DNA of 64,000 nt from Gadus chalcogrammus. Taxonomy: Eukaryota; Chordata; Actinopteri; Gadiformes; Gadidae. Positions 27,870-55,400 of this stretch are shown piece after piece; position 1 is the first letter of the stretch, and every line of letters starts with the position of its first letter. The notes under the pieces were generated by a model. That model did no database searches and had not been told where the DNA came from. It worked only from the letters and a program-made list of their open reading frames with translations. The translations under genes were made by a program, and so were the position numbers. The stretch spans positions 12,648,360 to 12,712,359 of the forward strand of contig NC_079431.1 in assembly GCF_026213295.1 (NCBI RefSeq), given 5' to 3'.

Positions 27870-28957
27870 AACAGACATGTCAATGTCAACAGTAACAAAA
27901 TTTGTTGTCCATTTAAAAAAAAAAAAAAAAGTGGGTAGCCAAGACAACGCTTCTCCCACAAAATAACTTAATTATGAAAGGGGGGGGGGAAGCGAAGGAC
28001 GGTTGTGCTCCTATACTTGTGTATGTGTCTCCATCTCATCTCCACCATTCATCAGTCTGGGTTAGGGGTCAGGCTAACCCTTTCACTGTCATCCATTTCA
28101 TATTGTTTTTCAACCAGTCAAATAACGTCTTAATAATGTAGCGGCAAGGGACGCACTTACAATATTTAGAATGTGGGCATGTCACAAAACCAGGATCGAA
28201 CCAACAGGCCTTGCTCAAGATTCTCTACAAAGGATTTCAAAAGCCACATAAGAGAAATAGCACAACAGACTGCTAACATACAAAACTAGATTCCTTTTTT
28301 GCTCCCACTACAACACAGGCCACACTTACTGTATGTGTACAGTAAGGCCACCCTTAAACATCTGGTAGGCGACACAAGCAAATAGAGACGTGATATGACT
28401 AACAAAAACATTTCAAGGATCGGAAAACATTCTTCATTCAAAAGAAACAGGAGTTTGGGGGGGCATTATATACAAGTATTTCATGGTGTAAGTATGTGTG
28501 TGCGCCTTAGTCAGCAGTAGATGAACCCATCTTTAACGCATGGGTAATGTAAATCCAGCTGCCCGCAAATGTCTATCCAGGCTAGTGTGAGTATGAGCCG
28601 TGATTGCGACCCTGTCCCGTCAGATTTAGACCCTGCTATAGCCTGCTCGGACAGAGGTACAAATGGGATGTTCCAATTATCCCGGTTCTTCCATAGGATG
28701 GAAGAATTGAACACGCATACACCCCTGTGTCCTGAGAGCCACACAGGCGCTATAGTCGACATGGAGCTCACTCTGCGCTCCTGTTGTATGTAATGTACAG
28801 ATTTGTGGTTGTGTGTGTGTAATGTGTAGTGGGATATATCTATATATATTTATGAGATGTGTGTGCGGTATATCTGTAGTGCGTGTCATTTATAACATGT
28901 AACTATGAACAAATGCGCGTGCACGCGACTCCCTTGTTGCAGCAGCGTGGGGGTCCT

Positions 28958-31693
<2,736 letters not shown>

Positions 31694-32032
31694 CTCGACA
31701 GAATACCCGGATGACAATGAGACGCTCACTTGTACGTACGTCCCCATTCGTCTTTTTTCTTCAGAGGGATCTTAAAAAATACCACCAGTGTGGAGTCTTA
31801 TTTATGTAACACCGTTACATCCATTTGTTTTGTACGTTTAGCATACTTAATGCAGTAAATGAGCACTTCGGTAAATTTGGTTTATAAAAAAAAAACACCA
31901 AAGCCTAATTGTGCTGGTTTACAATGGCATTTTTCCAGCGTAATGCGTAATGCTATTTCTATCGCGACATTTATTGAATCATGGTAAAACTTGTATAAAA
32001 TAAAGACAAGACAGAACATAATGAAGAGTTCT

Positions 32033-32038
32033 TTTATT
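32033..32038 (-). terminator. HSPE1 poly(A) signal (probable)
   Basis: AATAAA on the minus strand about 125 bp beyond the HSPE1 stop codon. Confidence 0.5.
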
Positions 32039-32162
32039 ATTGTAACAAAAACATGATTTGGAATTATTTACAATTGACGGACAAATCAAAGACATTAATG
32101 AGGCAATGTTACTGCACTTCTGGGATGAAAAGGACGTTACATACTATAAAGCACTTTTAATT

Positions 32163-34581
32163 TTAATTTTCATATTTCCCCAAGATATCTGCATCACGGA
32201 ACAGGAAATAGTCCTGCAAGAAAAAAATATTTAAAAGTTGTATTACATTTAGATGACACATTAATTACGTAATATAATGAATATGAAATATATTTTAAGT
32301 GGTGACGGTATACCTTGTCATCCAGAAGAACTTTAGTACCCCCATATTCTGGGAGGAGGACTGAATCTCCGACCTTCACGCAAACTGGCTGCAAAGCTCC
32401 GCTCTGAAGAATACAAATAATTATCAGCTAGAGAACATTACTTCTGCACAACTTCAAGTGACTTTGTTTTCTTCAATGATGAGGTAGTAAGTACCTTATT
32501 GATAGAGCCCGGCCCCACTGCAACCACTGTAGCCTGCAGCACCTTGCCTTGGGCCTTCTCGGGTAACATGATACCCCCTTTGCTCATAGTCTCTGCTGCC
32601 AGGCGTTCAACCAACACCCGGTCGAACATGGGGAGGAATTTTCTGAAAGCCTGGAGAAGAGAGAAATAAAAAAGGGGAGGGGGACATACATGAATTTATT
32701 TACAGTTCATTAACGGAGAGGGAAACTACATTAATCCACCGAAAAATGTTACAGCTAATTTTGAACACTAGGGGTCGCTCTTGATTCATTGAATAACCCT
32801 GCGTAAAAGAAAAAAAGAAGCCATGAATCGTGAGAAGGTTTTTCTGCCTGTAGTAATCGTCCTAAAAATAAATACATTCACATTAATGTTACACACATAC
32901 ACTTCCTTGGATTGTACAATTGTGTTAGTACGATTAGGACTGCGATTAAGCTAATACAGAACATCTCTAACAATCTTCACCCACCCAGGGCTGTCAAATA
33001 CTTTGCAGCGATGATCCCATTTTGAAAAAGGGAGATGAATAAACAGGACAATCTAATCGAATCAAGTCTTGCACAGCCAAGTCAGGATTTTGTTAATAAG
33101 CTTTTAGATAGACATCCCTCTGTTAATCCACAAGGGGGATTAGGTTAATCAGTGTGGTAGTTTGAAAGAGGATGGTGTGTCAAAAGACAGGGGTTGAAGC
33201 AAGGGCACATGTCAATCTATTATCTAAGGAACCCAATTGAAGGTAGCATCAAAACCATTAGCATCATCCACAAAGAAGTTGTGTAACACTGATGACTGCA
33301 TGTATAGCGTGATGTAGTTACAGTGTACCATCTTATAAAATACCAGTCTGACTGCAGCAAAGGTCTTTTGAGATTTAGAACACCAGCTGCAGCCAGTCAG
33401 ACACTGTTGGATCATGGGATGTGTGACCTTGTGTGAAGGTTGTTGAAGAATGGGGGAGGTAGAAGGCCATCCTGGTTCCAGCCAGTTGAATGTCCCAGAG
33501 GTGATACATTAGCAGGGGAGGGGGTCAAGGGAGAATCTTCACCCATTCACAGAAGGACAAAGACTGATAACCTACTGATAAACCAGGGTATTTATTCAAA
33601 AAGGACTAGGATTTTGGAGGGAGCCAAGAATTTGCACAGTCTCAGAGTGTAGCGAAAGTTTCAACGGTAGTATGTTAGTAACCTTGACAGTTTGAAAAGA
33701 GTTCCACACATAATGTTATAACATTCAAGTGCTGCTTGTTAAGTGCCTTGTAAAACAAGTGACAACGTTGCTTGCCGACATTCAATCAATGACAGTTAGG
33801 AAATATAAATTGTAACCCCTGAAGAGTGGGCGTCTGTCCATTCACTCTTTAACATAGTTAATGATGTAAAAATAGTTTTAAAGAAAAAATAGCCCAGTCC
33901 TTATTAACATGATGCAATACCCCTTCATTATTTATAAAAAGACAAGTCACGCAGTATAAAAAAGGTTTGCGTCATCAGCAAACGCCAACATACTAATATG
34001 ATATAAAACGTGTAGTGACGGCCAACTACTCGCACATAAATATCCTTCCGATCGAGACTTGATGTACCCAACTTGATGAACTCGAGGTTGTTTGGGCCCA
34101 CCTCGTTTCATTCATTCATCCTTTCTTTTTTACAGAGTCACATGTCATTATTGCAACCACGAATTTTACTGTATACACTTATGTTAGCAACACAATTCAC
34201 AAAACGGATGTTATGTTCAATGAAACGCAGTTAGTTTGTCATGAAACGGTGAGGTTAGGTAAGGTTACTTTACACTCACACTGAACACACGCAGTTAACT
34301 ACTAGGTCACCGTGGGGTTAACTCGCATGTTAACTGGCTATGTATTCAATGCAATCTGTTTGACGTAAAAACCGAAATGAATGTTTCTTATTGTATTACT
34401 CTCCATCACAGCTTGACCTTGTCCATGGATCAAAGTTGAACACCGGCTAACATATCTTTAGCTAGCTGCTACCAGTAATAGAGCTAGGTCAGATTAATAA
34501 TCTCTCTAACACCATCAATGAAACTGATAGTTACAATTTGACATAGCACATTGTCAGATTTCCTCGCAATCACCTTACCAT
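32163..34581 (-). CDS. hspe1: HSPE1, mitochondrial 10 kDa co-chaperonin, complete
   Basis: Four coding exons, in transcript order: 34579-34581, 32495-32650, 32314-32403, 32163-32213. They give a 99-residue protein. The first coding exon holds only the ATG, followed at once by GTAAGG. The protein reads AFRKFLPMFDRVLVERLA, then the mobile loop with KGGIMLPEKAQG whose IML docks on HSP60, then KVLQATVVAVGPGS, LLPEYGGTKVLLDDK and DYFLFRDADILGKYEN; the end differs from the KYVD I recall in human. HSPE1 forms the heptameric lid of the mitochondrial chaperonin in the matrix and works with HSPD1, which lies head to head with it and should share its promoter. The small size and the start are set by the family. 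Confidence 0.97.
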
Positions 34582-35281
34582 TTTATGTATTTAGACTTGA
34601 GCTGCTGTACCCCGATTTCTTCGTGAGCGTTGATGTGACACACTGAGGCAGATCCACGTGAGGAAGTATCCAGAATGATCCGCGCATGCGCAATCAAGAC
34701 CTTAATTTGATAGATGACCCGATGCTAGAATTTTCCATCCGCACAGGCCGCCACACAATCATAAATGTTTGCAATTAATGGAAAAATATATGGATTTACC
34801 ATAGGGATTGATGTATGACATATAAACACAATTCATTTGTCGATTTTTGGCATTTGCAACAATCATCGAAATTGCACAACGTCAACTTTGACCTATAGTT
34901 TTGCTCCAATGGTACGCCCGCAAATTCTAGAAACTCTAGCCCCGGAACGAGCATTTACGAATAATATACTTTGCACTAAACCAAAAATAACGTTTTTTTC
35001 CCCATATAATTTATATAATAGAATATAAAGGTAAAATGTATGTCTTCATTCACTGAAAACACTGGCGTTCCAAAACAAAAGCAAACCTAATCTAAAGCAA
35101 GTAACGTAACTAGTTGTATGTATGCATAGTTGGGGGCGGACTTGAAAGTCACCCGGATGTGATAGACCATGTGCACTTCTGCCTCTCTGAAGCTCAGTTA
35201 CGCTGCGCTGCTGTCCTCTCCTTATCACGTTATATCATTCCTTGCTGTAGACCTGTGACAACAGCGATCACCAATTTACAA
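34582..35281. promoter_or_regulatory. Bidirectional HSPE1/HSPD1 promoter and HSPD1 noncoding exon 1
   Basis: This 0.7 kb lies between the HSPE1 ATG (minus) and a GTAAGT donor at 35282 that ends a probable noncoding first exon of HSPD1. Shared head-to-head control of these two genes is established in mammals. Heat-shock-element pentamers occur at 34662-34681 (four phased units GGAAG TATCC AGAAT GATCC, two with ATC for TTC), 34728-34735 (GAATTTTC) and 34925-34932 (TTCTAGAA). An NRF1 palindrome lies at 34681-34692. Confidence 0.75.
34681..34692. promoter_or_regulatory. NRF1 site CGCGCATGCGCA
   Basis: It is a full match to the NRF1 consensus YGCGCAYGCGCR. NRF1 drives many nuclear genes for mitochondrial proteins, which fits both flanking chaperonin genes. 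Confidence 0.7.
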
Positions 35282-36554
35282 GTAAGTACTTTGATTAAAT
35301 ACATATTGTTAAACCTCTTTGGTACATGGTGTCTTGCATGCGCTTTTTGCTATATGCATTAATTTGGTGTTTTTGGTGCCTTACTATTTTCGGGGCGATT
35401 TCAAAGCTTAATAGCTAACGTTAGGATAGTTTTGGCTAGCTGTCTATGATTACTCAACATAAAGGACACCCAGTCCCCAAATGGGTTACTAGTTGGGGTT
35501 ATTATCCAGCCTGCTGTGCAACATTATCGTGTACATGGCTAGATGTTTCCGCTAAACGTTGTGCGCTGACATTGAATGAACCCAACATTATAATAATGTG
35601 CGCCACAAGGTTTTCTGGTGAATCTAGTAGCACCGTTGTTTTATTACTTCACGCACGATGGCAACTATAATCTAGAGTACATGTCCGTTCAGTTTGAATA
35701 AGGTGTGTGCAAACAGGTTTGAGGTGTTAGCAGAATGTTCTAGTAGCTAATCTTCAGCCATTCATCAAGGATGGGGAGGTACTTGCACACATGCTGTTCG
35801 AGTATGACCTTGTGACGCGTGACCTGAGCAACACACGTGGGTGGGCAATCAGGAACCGGCTACCATCTGTTTTAAAATTATAAATGTATTTATAGTGAAG
35901 TAATTGCAGGTCACGGCCATACCACAGTCCATTTAAAAGTAAATGATCGCCGTTGATCTTGGGTCGTGATTCTCTTTCAATGACATTGCATCAGCCTCAA
36001 TTCGATGGTATTGCTTAGTTACTCGATTTTCGTGGTTTATTATTTAGCAAGTGAGCAAAGGTCACTGGTGGACCGCGATACTTTCGTACACGTCTATAGT
36101 CAGGGTGTGTCAAGAAAAAATATATGCATAAAATATTTCAATCTGATATGTCTTATTGGGCGAATGCATCCATTATGGATTTAAGACAAATTCCTTGTTT
36201 CGAAATTACAATAAACTTTTTGTTTAGCAATGTAGGCTTATGTGTAGGCTGTTTGCACGGACATGTATAAGGCTATATTAAATAAAATCCATGCTTTTCT
36301 AATTTAATTTACATCGTAATTGTTGCCCAATTCAAATTGAATTGCTTGGAGTTCACGCAGTTCCATTGTCCACCACTAAGGGCAATGTTGATGCACCCAA
36401 TGATATAAATTATAAACTTCTGACTTTGATTTACTAATCAGAATGAACTCTTTAAATCATGCCCAGCCCAACACTGTTATTTAATGACTAAAGCAACCTG
36501 TTATTATTACCTGAGGTCTATCTAATGCATTGAATCTGTGTTGCTCCCACAGAG

Positions 36555-40199
<3,645 letters not shown>

Positions 40200-42827
40200 A
40201 CAAAGATAAGACTTCGGGGCAGCGTTGTGCCAGGGAGAGAAGAGCCTTCCGGCCGCCGAGCTCCCTCCCACCACCACCACGGCCTGCCCAAACTGACTTG
40301 CCATCAAGTTTTGTTGGGGCTGCAAATGGTTGGTTGAACCCCCACTGCGCACATCCGCCTACCACCCCTCTCATTCCTCCCTCCCTCCCTTACTGGTTCC
40401 CAGAAGAAAGCCTTGCCCCACCCAGCACCACTGCGTCCTCCTCGCCTTTCCTAACCCATGCACATAATAAAGCTCATCATCCATGGACTGGGGGGCAGAG
40501 GACCAGCCAGTGTCCCCGTTTACACCCTCCAGTGCTGTCCAAGAAATCATTACGAAAGAGTACAATAAATGTATATGTAGGTGAAGCTGTAAAATGATAT
40601 ATGGGAGAAGAAGCTAATGTACATCTTTTATTTTATTACTCTTGCAAGAAATAATCTTAAAGATTATTTCTGTCAAGTGTTATGAATACTAAAAAACAAA
40701 CTATCTCTGTATTAATGTAAAATGTTGATGGAGAAAATAGAGCCTAGCCAAGAATGTTTCACCGTCAAATGTATTCGTTTTTTCAGTTTTGTCCGTTTTA
40801 TACATGTCCTGGGTTCGTATATGGCTTAAAAACTCAACTAAGCTGAGCCAATTAAACCAATGTTCTCTGGCATATGAGCATTTGCAGACATTTATTGTGA
40901 TGGGTCAATACTTCTGATCGGTTACAGATCAGGTTTGTATATGACCATTGTAGTTGGACAAAAGTGCCTCGTTTAGAAATGTGAAACGGCAAGGTTTCGA
41001 GTCTGATGTGGCCATCTTAAGTCTGCCGCAATACATTTCTGTTTTACGCCTTTTGCTCGAATACCATCTTAAACATCATGAGGGAACGCATGGGCAGCTG
41101 AGTTTTAAATTAATTTTCCAGATAATGTTCTGGGTAGGACTGGCTGGGCTGGGTAACCTGGTGGTGCTCGAGTTGAAAATGTGTTTTGGACCATGTCGCA
41201 GGTCTGAAACAAATGTTTTCCTGTTCTCCTGCTGTCAAACATCCACCATATGGACTCTTCGGTCCTCCCACATCAGTGTGAACCATTTATGCTAATTGGA
41301 TGCCGCTAACGCAAACAAGCCCAAATAATGTTACTTTTACAACCTATGGGGTGGTACGTCTGTAGAACATTATTCCATTGCAGTTCAGCAAGCAGTTGTC
41401 TTTCAGTTTCTGTTTTGTACTATGTAGTCCATAATTACTGGTGATTTTGTTTTTTTTATTTAATAAAACAATTATATTGAAATGTTTCCAAAATTTTATT
41501 TTTGCTTAATACTTTGTATATAAACTACTTGCTTTTTTGTAAGTATGAAATTGGGTTATTTACTAGATGTTACTCCTTCAACCAGCCACACAACACAGGC
41601 TAAATGAGTGCACATTCTGTCTTTCATAGCTGCAGTACATTTTAGATTTGCTGGATATATTTGAACATCTTTATTTAGGTGGCGAACTTGACAATTCTCC
41701 CACAGTTGAATGGAAAAAGGTAATGTATTCCTAATATAATATAGCCTTTAAGGGTTTGTGTATGCCTTTGAGGTATACACAAAAAGTATACATAAGTTCA
41801 TCACATCTTTCAAAAGCATATTTTAGCATCGAAAGTTAAAGTAAATGTATTTGGAGGTAGTGAATGGAGAGGCAAAATGCTGCTATGCATTTCCAACTTG
41901 ACCTTTGCATTTCTGTCATAACAGCGATCCAAACTCAGGTCTATTCTTACCTTTCACATGATGAGTCTATTTGTGGTAGAACCCCAAGTCCCTGACCTGG
42001 GCTTAAATAGTATGGATTCACTCCGCAACGCACAAAGGCACGAAAGAACACAAAGGAAACAGTTTTTCTATAAAAAATAGTTTTATCATGCAGTCAGTAG
42101 ATGTAGGCAATCCAATCCAATTCTGTTAACACAAAAATAAGCTCAGATAAACAATCTCCAAACATTAAAGAAACTTAAGAATATATATCCTATATAGTTT
42201 AGCAGTACAATATATACATTTCTCTTGCATCTTGATATTGGTATATACATTACAACTCTTACCATACCAATAAATATGTTAAATGAATATATTAAAACAA
42301 ATGTTCAAAATACAAAAGTTGGGTTTGAATGTTGGAATTGTCATTGGGTTGCAGAGCATCCGATCCCTCCCTGAAACACAGCTCTCTGGCATGACCAGGT
42401 GTGAGTCCAGGTGCCCCAGGTCACTGTCTAGCCAGTTTGGGTCCATTTTGTTTTAAGACAGTGGTTATTATTGCTTACTCTATGATCATTTTGAAAGCCA
42501 TTATTGCACATTATCAAATATAAACACAGTGTGAAATAAATGGTCATCCAGCGTTGCACACAGTCAGAATGATCGAAGAGAAAGGTGTCATACTGCCATA
42601 GTTTTGAAGAGAGCACCTCTATAAACTCATAGTCTGAGTGTGCAAATCTGGCCAGTTTCGCAGTAGAATTTTCTTTAGGGGTGAAAAACAAGGAAATTAA
42701 ATCCAACCACATAATGTAACAATAAGCTTTTCTAAACATTTAAAGAACAGCCGTGAAAGGTTTGTGATTTTTTCCCATTGGCACTAACCCTGTGTTGACT
42801 TTGTTTGGTGGGGCTAGTTATATATGA

Positions 42828-42903
<76 letters not shown>

Positions 42904-43022
42904 CGGGACCATTGATCTCTTCTGTCCAGTCTCACTTCCTTTGTGCGTGTGTGTGTATGTGTATGTGTATACATGTGTGTGTGTGTGTGTGTACTGGGGG
43001 GGGGGGGGGGGGGGTTCCCCTG
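40200..43022. other. HSPD1 3' UTR, then COQ10B 3' UTR; no further gene seen
   Basis: AATAAA words at 40466-40471 and 40564-40569 are plausible HSPD1 poly(A) signals. The COQ10B transcript enters from the right; its 3' end could not be fixed. Modest open frames such as that at 40954-41295 lack family resemblance, and the region is AT-rich. It holds a (CA)n array at 42832-42902 and a G19 homopolymer at 42996-43014, the latter 8 bp beyond the COQ10B stop codon. Confidence 0.55.
42832..42902. repeat. (CA)n array in the COQ10B 3' UTR
   Basis: Perfect CA array of 71 bp about 120 bp beyond the COQ10B stop codon. Confidence 0.95.
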
Positions 43023-50483
<7,461 letters not shown>

Positions 50484-51350
50484 CTTCCCTTCTTTGAGGT
50501 CTACTCCCTCTCGTCTGCCTGCTGCACAGCATGCCTGTTTACCCGCCTTCTTCTCAGACTTAGCATTCATTGGTTGATCGATTTAGTTTAGGGTCGCCAT
50601 TGGCTTATGTGTCGATCCATTCCTATTGACGTCATATGTCCAACGTGCACGGACCGGCGCACGCCTAGTGTCACGAGATTAGATTAATTTTCGTCGGCGA
50701 CCTGTGTAACTTTATACCTCAATGCATTATGCACTTGCTATTCTCTTCTATTGGAGTGTTTTTTTTCTAGCGCTGGTGAACTGTTCAAGTCACCTAAATC
50801 ACTTAATCTACTCATCTACAACTCTAATCTATTTTTTTTCCCACCCAACTAAGCAAGGGCTAGTGACACTCATATTTCATGACACTCACTGTTTACTTAA
50901 TGGCATTTATTCAATATATATGGATAAAGGGGTGACCTTCGAAATGTACTTTGAGAGAATACACATTTCAAAGTTACCTGTTATGAATAGAGCAGACTGA
51001 CTAAATATGATGAGTAAAATATTCCTTTGTTGGCGAACCAAGTTTGGATAATTGTCCAACAAACGTTAGTTTTAAATTTAATCTCAGGATTATTAAATCA
51101 ATCATATAAAAGAAATCACACCAACAGAACATTATCGTTATACAAAAATGTTGATAGATGTATTGTTTACATTGTATCAATGGGCTAGACCTGACCTGAC
51201 CCTATGAACCTGACCCAGGGGCACCTCAAACTAGATTAAGCGATGAGCTTTTATCTTGAAGGTTCTCTGAATGTATTTCCGGTAGCTTCCCAAAGCTCGT
51301 GAAGACTATATATTCCTAGGTTCCGGTTTCAGTCACGAACCATCACCAAA
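50484..51350. promoter_or_regulatory. Bidirectional COQ10B/SF3B1 promoter region
   Basis: This 0.87 kb lies between the divergent start codons. On the COQ10B side there are two inverted CCAAT boxes (ATTGG at 50569-50573 and 50599-50603) and a perfect cAMP-response element TGACGTCA at 50627-50634. The SF3B1 ATG is preceded by CCATCACCAAA, a reasonable start context. Transcription start sites could not be placed. Confidence 0.6.
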
Positions 51351-52351
51351 ATGGCGAAGATCGCCAAAACACACGAAGGTAAATTAAATTGCTTCAAATT
51401 CCACTACACAGCATCACACACCACCATCAATAACGCATTTACGGACTGTCGTACAGTGATTCACCGGAAAAAAATATTTTATTGTATTATGATGTCGTAT
51501 TTTGCAAACAACTACCAAAGAGGCCTTGCTACGACACAACGCGGACTTGAGCCTTAGATAATGGCGCTCACGGCTAAGCTATGTAGCTAGCGTCACGCCG
51601 CCCCATTTAGTTAGCATATATCTGCAAACCGACCGTAAAGTTTTGATATTCATCGTTGGTCAATTCTGTCATTAGATATATTCAATGAAACGCGATTACA
51701 TTGTCGTGTGTAACTCCCCTAATAGGTGGTTAAAATTGCACATCCGCGTTTAACACCCTCGACGACATGTTCACGTTAATGTTACAGGATGGTTGTGTTC
51801 CCCGATATAACTTGATGTCCCAGTCAATAATAAATCGTACTCTATTCAAGTTATTCACCAAGTATGTACACATCATGGTTGTTTAACTAGTGCCGTTTGC
51901 GAACATAAATTATTGGTCAACATTGTGCGTTTTGTACGTTTGTTTTATTTATTTATTTATTGTTAGGTAATATCGCGAATATCTTTTTAATAGCGTTCAT
52001 TTTGGGGTTTGGTCATTTTCATCGGGACGCTAAGGAACATGGATGTGTAGACATTAGCGACAATAATTGTGAACATTTTCTGACTGGTGTATGCTTTGTT
52101 CTGTCTCAGACATTGAGGCCCAGATCCTGGAGATCCAGGGGATGAAGGCCGCCCTGCTGGAGGAGGGAGAGCAGGGTGTGGGACTGGACTCCACTGGCTT
52201 CTTTGACCAGGAGATCTACGGGGGCAGCGACAGCCGCTTCACGGGATATGTCACGTCTATTGCTGCAAATGAACAAGAAGATGTACGACATTTATTTATT
52301 GCCATCATAACGTCTTCTGAAAATAATTGCAAACATTTGTGTGGTATTTGT

Positions 52352-52424
<73 letters not shown>

Positions 52425-55400
52425 AACCACAGACTGCTTGAAACCTCATTCATCTTACCTTTTTGTAAATAAAATAATCACCCAGCCAGGTCTAGAACAC
52501 ATCCTGATCAGAGTTGTTTTTGTTTCAGAATTTCCTGTTGAGCTTGACTGCTCCTTTTCTGTCTGTATACGAGCTAGGAGTGTCGGCCACTTTGGCCTGA
52601 CCTGACTAGACTCTTGTTTCCTTTCTCTTAATTGCAGGATGATGAGGAAGATTCATCGACCAGTTTATTGGGTCAAAAGAAGCCTGGGTACCATGCCCCG
52701 GTGGCCATACTTAACGCCATTCCCCAGTCAGAGGAACAGGTAAGCTTTTATGATTAAAATATATGTGACCGGAACTTCAAAGCGTTCAATGCCAAAGCTT
52801 AACAGTAATAAATAGTTGAAGCACTATATTTGAACCTGCATGACCATTCCCATGAACGTACAGGCCAAGCTATAGTGCAAAAGTATACAATAACTTGTTA
52901 TAACTGGGGTCTCTTGGTTCTTCCCCAAGCTTCTCTTTTAAATGCAAGTTACATTATCTTTTTCTGTCAAATACACCACCCAATTTTACCACATTTTGTA
53001 TTTACTCATACATTTAGTAAATCCTGTGAACTAGGTGCGATCATCAGGATATACTTGTAGCTTTTTACACATCCGAAATCAGGGAAATATGCACATGCAC
53101 ATTCGTAACAGACGATGGCACAATGAGCCTCAATTTCGACACGATGCGACAAATGCCCTGTTTGGATGGAATGTTTGGTCATTTATAAAGGTAAAAGTAA
53201 TAATTAGTTGACCATGGCAGCCCGTTTCAGGCCCCATTTCATGCGAGTGCTTGTCTTCAGCTTTTAGAAGTAGGCACCAAGCTCAAATCTAGTTGTCACT
53301 TGGTTGACAAGTTTCTTGGTGGAAGCTGGGAGTACAAAGTAAACACCTAGCATTCCTAAATTTGCTGGATTTGACTGTTTGGCAGCCAAAAAAATCTGGT
53401 TAATGTATTGGAACAATCGCTTTGCCGGTAGGTTTTCACTATCTGGCAGGTGAAGATAAATAATTCTAAGTTATTTTGGATCCTTTTAATTGGTGCTACA
53501 ACAAGGACTGTCCCCTAAAAGTTGACTGGTCTAATCGTCGTTCATAAAGCCCAGAGCTTGAATTAACTTAGTCTACATCTATCAGTGGGGAACTAATGGG
53601 ACAATCGGTGGGTCTAATGTTGGTAACTGAATACTGAATAGCCGGAACAATGGCGGTTTAAGAATCACTAGCCCCATGGTCGAACTTCAGAGTATGCCTT
53701 TCTTATGGCTTTAGACAACTTTATGGCTGAGTGTGAATATTTCTTTAATATCAATCCATTAGAACATTGCGTCTCACTTATGTTGTGGTTGGAATTGACC
53801 ATTGATCTATCACGACTGTCACTTGAACTTGCAGTAAACGAGCATCATAACGCTCCTTAAAACTGGTAACTTTCTATTCAGATAATTTTGGTCGTATTTA
53901 AAAGCCTTCATTTATTGAATCAATACTAACATGTTGCTCCTGTTTCTCCCGTGCAGTATGACCCCTTCGCAGAGCATCGTCCTGCGAAGATTGCAGACCG
54001 GGAGGACGAATACAAGGGACGCCGAAGACAGATGATCATCTCCCCGGAGCGACTCGACCCTTTTGCAGACGGTAAATTCCACCACTCCTCTTTTGTCTTC
54101 ATCTTCCTCCCATTTCCTCCCCCTTTTCATGTTGTTGATTTCTTTATGGTCTCAATTGGTCCCTTTTTGCCGCTCAACCCTTCGACTGAAATGCAATTAC
54201 TTGCTCCCCAGACGTGGTTCCTTCCCTGTGGTCAATCCTCTGGTTTAGAAGCATTTTGGTCAACTCTGACATTTCCACTTAATTCTAGGAGAAACTTATG
54301 GCGGAAAATTTGTTCGTTTTGGCATGAAAAGACTTTGCACCCATGTGTGGGACCCAATGATCACTGTAGGGCTGGCTCACCTTTTTTGAGGGGAGGTTAT
54401 TGGGTGTCCTCTGATGGAGGGTTATTTCACCTATCAAAGCGTGGGTTGCAGATCGATTGTTTTTGGGTTGAAGGGTTAATAGACCCATGTGGCTATCAGG
54501 CAGGATCCTCTTATAAAAATCATGACTTGGCAACCGGTATGTTAGGCTTTGAACATCATATTAGAGGCAGGTTCAATTGTATACACGTCTGTGTGTATAA
54601 ATACGTACACACGTCACAGATGTAAAGCTGTGTATGGCTCATTAAATGACAAAAGCCAACCCAACATATACAGGCATCAACCAAATGATTTCTTCTGGCT
54701 TGTGGTCCCTGACCTTATGGCAGTGTAATCAAACTAGAGTTCACTGTCTCCTAATTCCTTTGAGTATTAAAAAAAAAAAGAAGGCAGAACGCCCCTAATT
54801 TAAACGTAACGAGTCACCAGTTAAGCCTAGCTAGGGCTCACCTGAAGCCTGCATGTAGACTTTTATATTTATTCAAGATGTTGTGTTTAGTTTTATTTTT
54901 CAACTCCCTGTAAGATAGAAATATTTGATCAAGAAAATTGTACCACAATGCCACAGGCCCATACTAACTGTCCTTAATTTCTCTCCTACAGCAGTACTGC
55001 TTTGCCAGTCCTGTACTGCACTCTGTTAAGGGTGCAGCAACTCATCCTGTGTAGGTTATGGTGAACACACAAGTGTGCACTTTTCAGTTTGGTCAGGGTC
55101 TACTGCTGCTGTGGGGACACAAAGCAGCCCAACAATGATAAACTTAAGCCCCAAAGTTATTGTTTTATCATATATAATTTTTGTTATATATATCCCCCAT
55201 TTGGACATCTCCTAGTGATATGAAAGAAGTGTGATTTTTAACCATTACTTTTTAACTTGAACAATATTGTCACAGTATTTATGTCTGGACAGTTGGGCCG
55301 TCCCCCTTTTTGTATCTCCTGAAGTAGCCTCCGATCAAAAGTTTTTAGTGGCCCCCGAAAAACCTCAATCATTTAGCTTTAAAAAATAAAAATAAATGAT

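Noticed and set aside
40954..41295. 113-residue frame downstream of HSPD1
   Set aside because: It has no recognisable domain and lies in AT-rich intergenic or UTR sequence; probably chance.
53951..54625. 224-residue open frame on the plus strand
   Set aside because: Only its first part is SF3B1 exon 4; beyond the GTAAAT donor at 54072 it is intron read-through without family resemblance.
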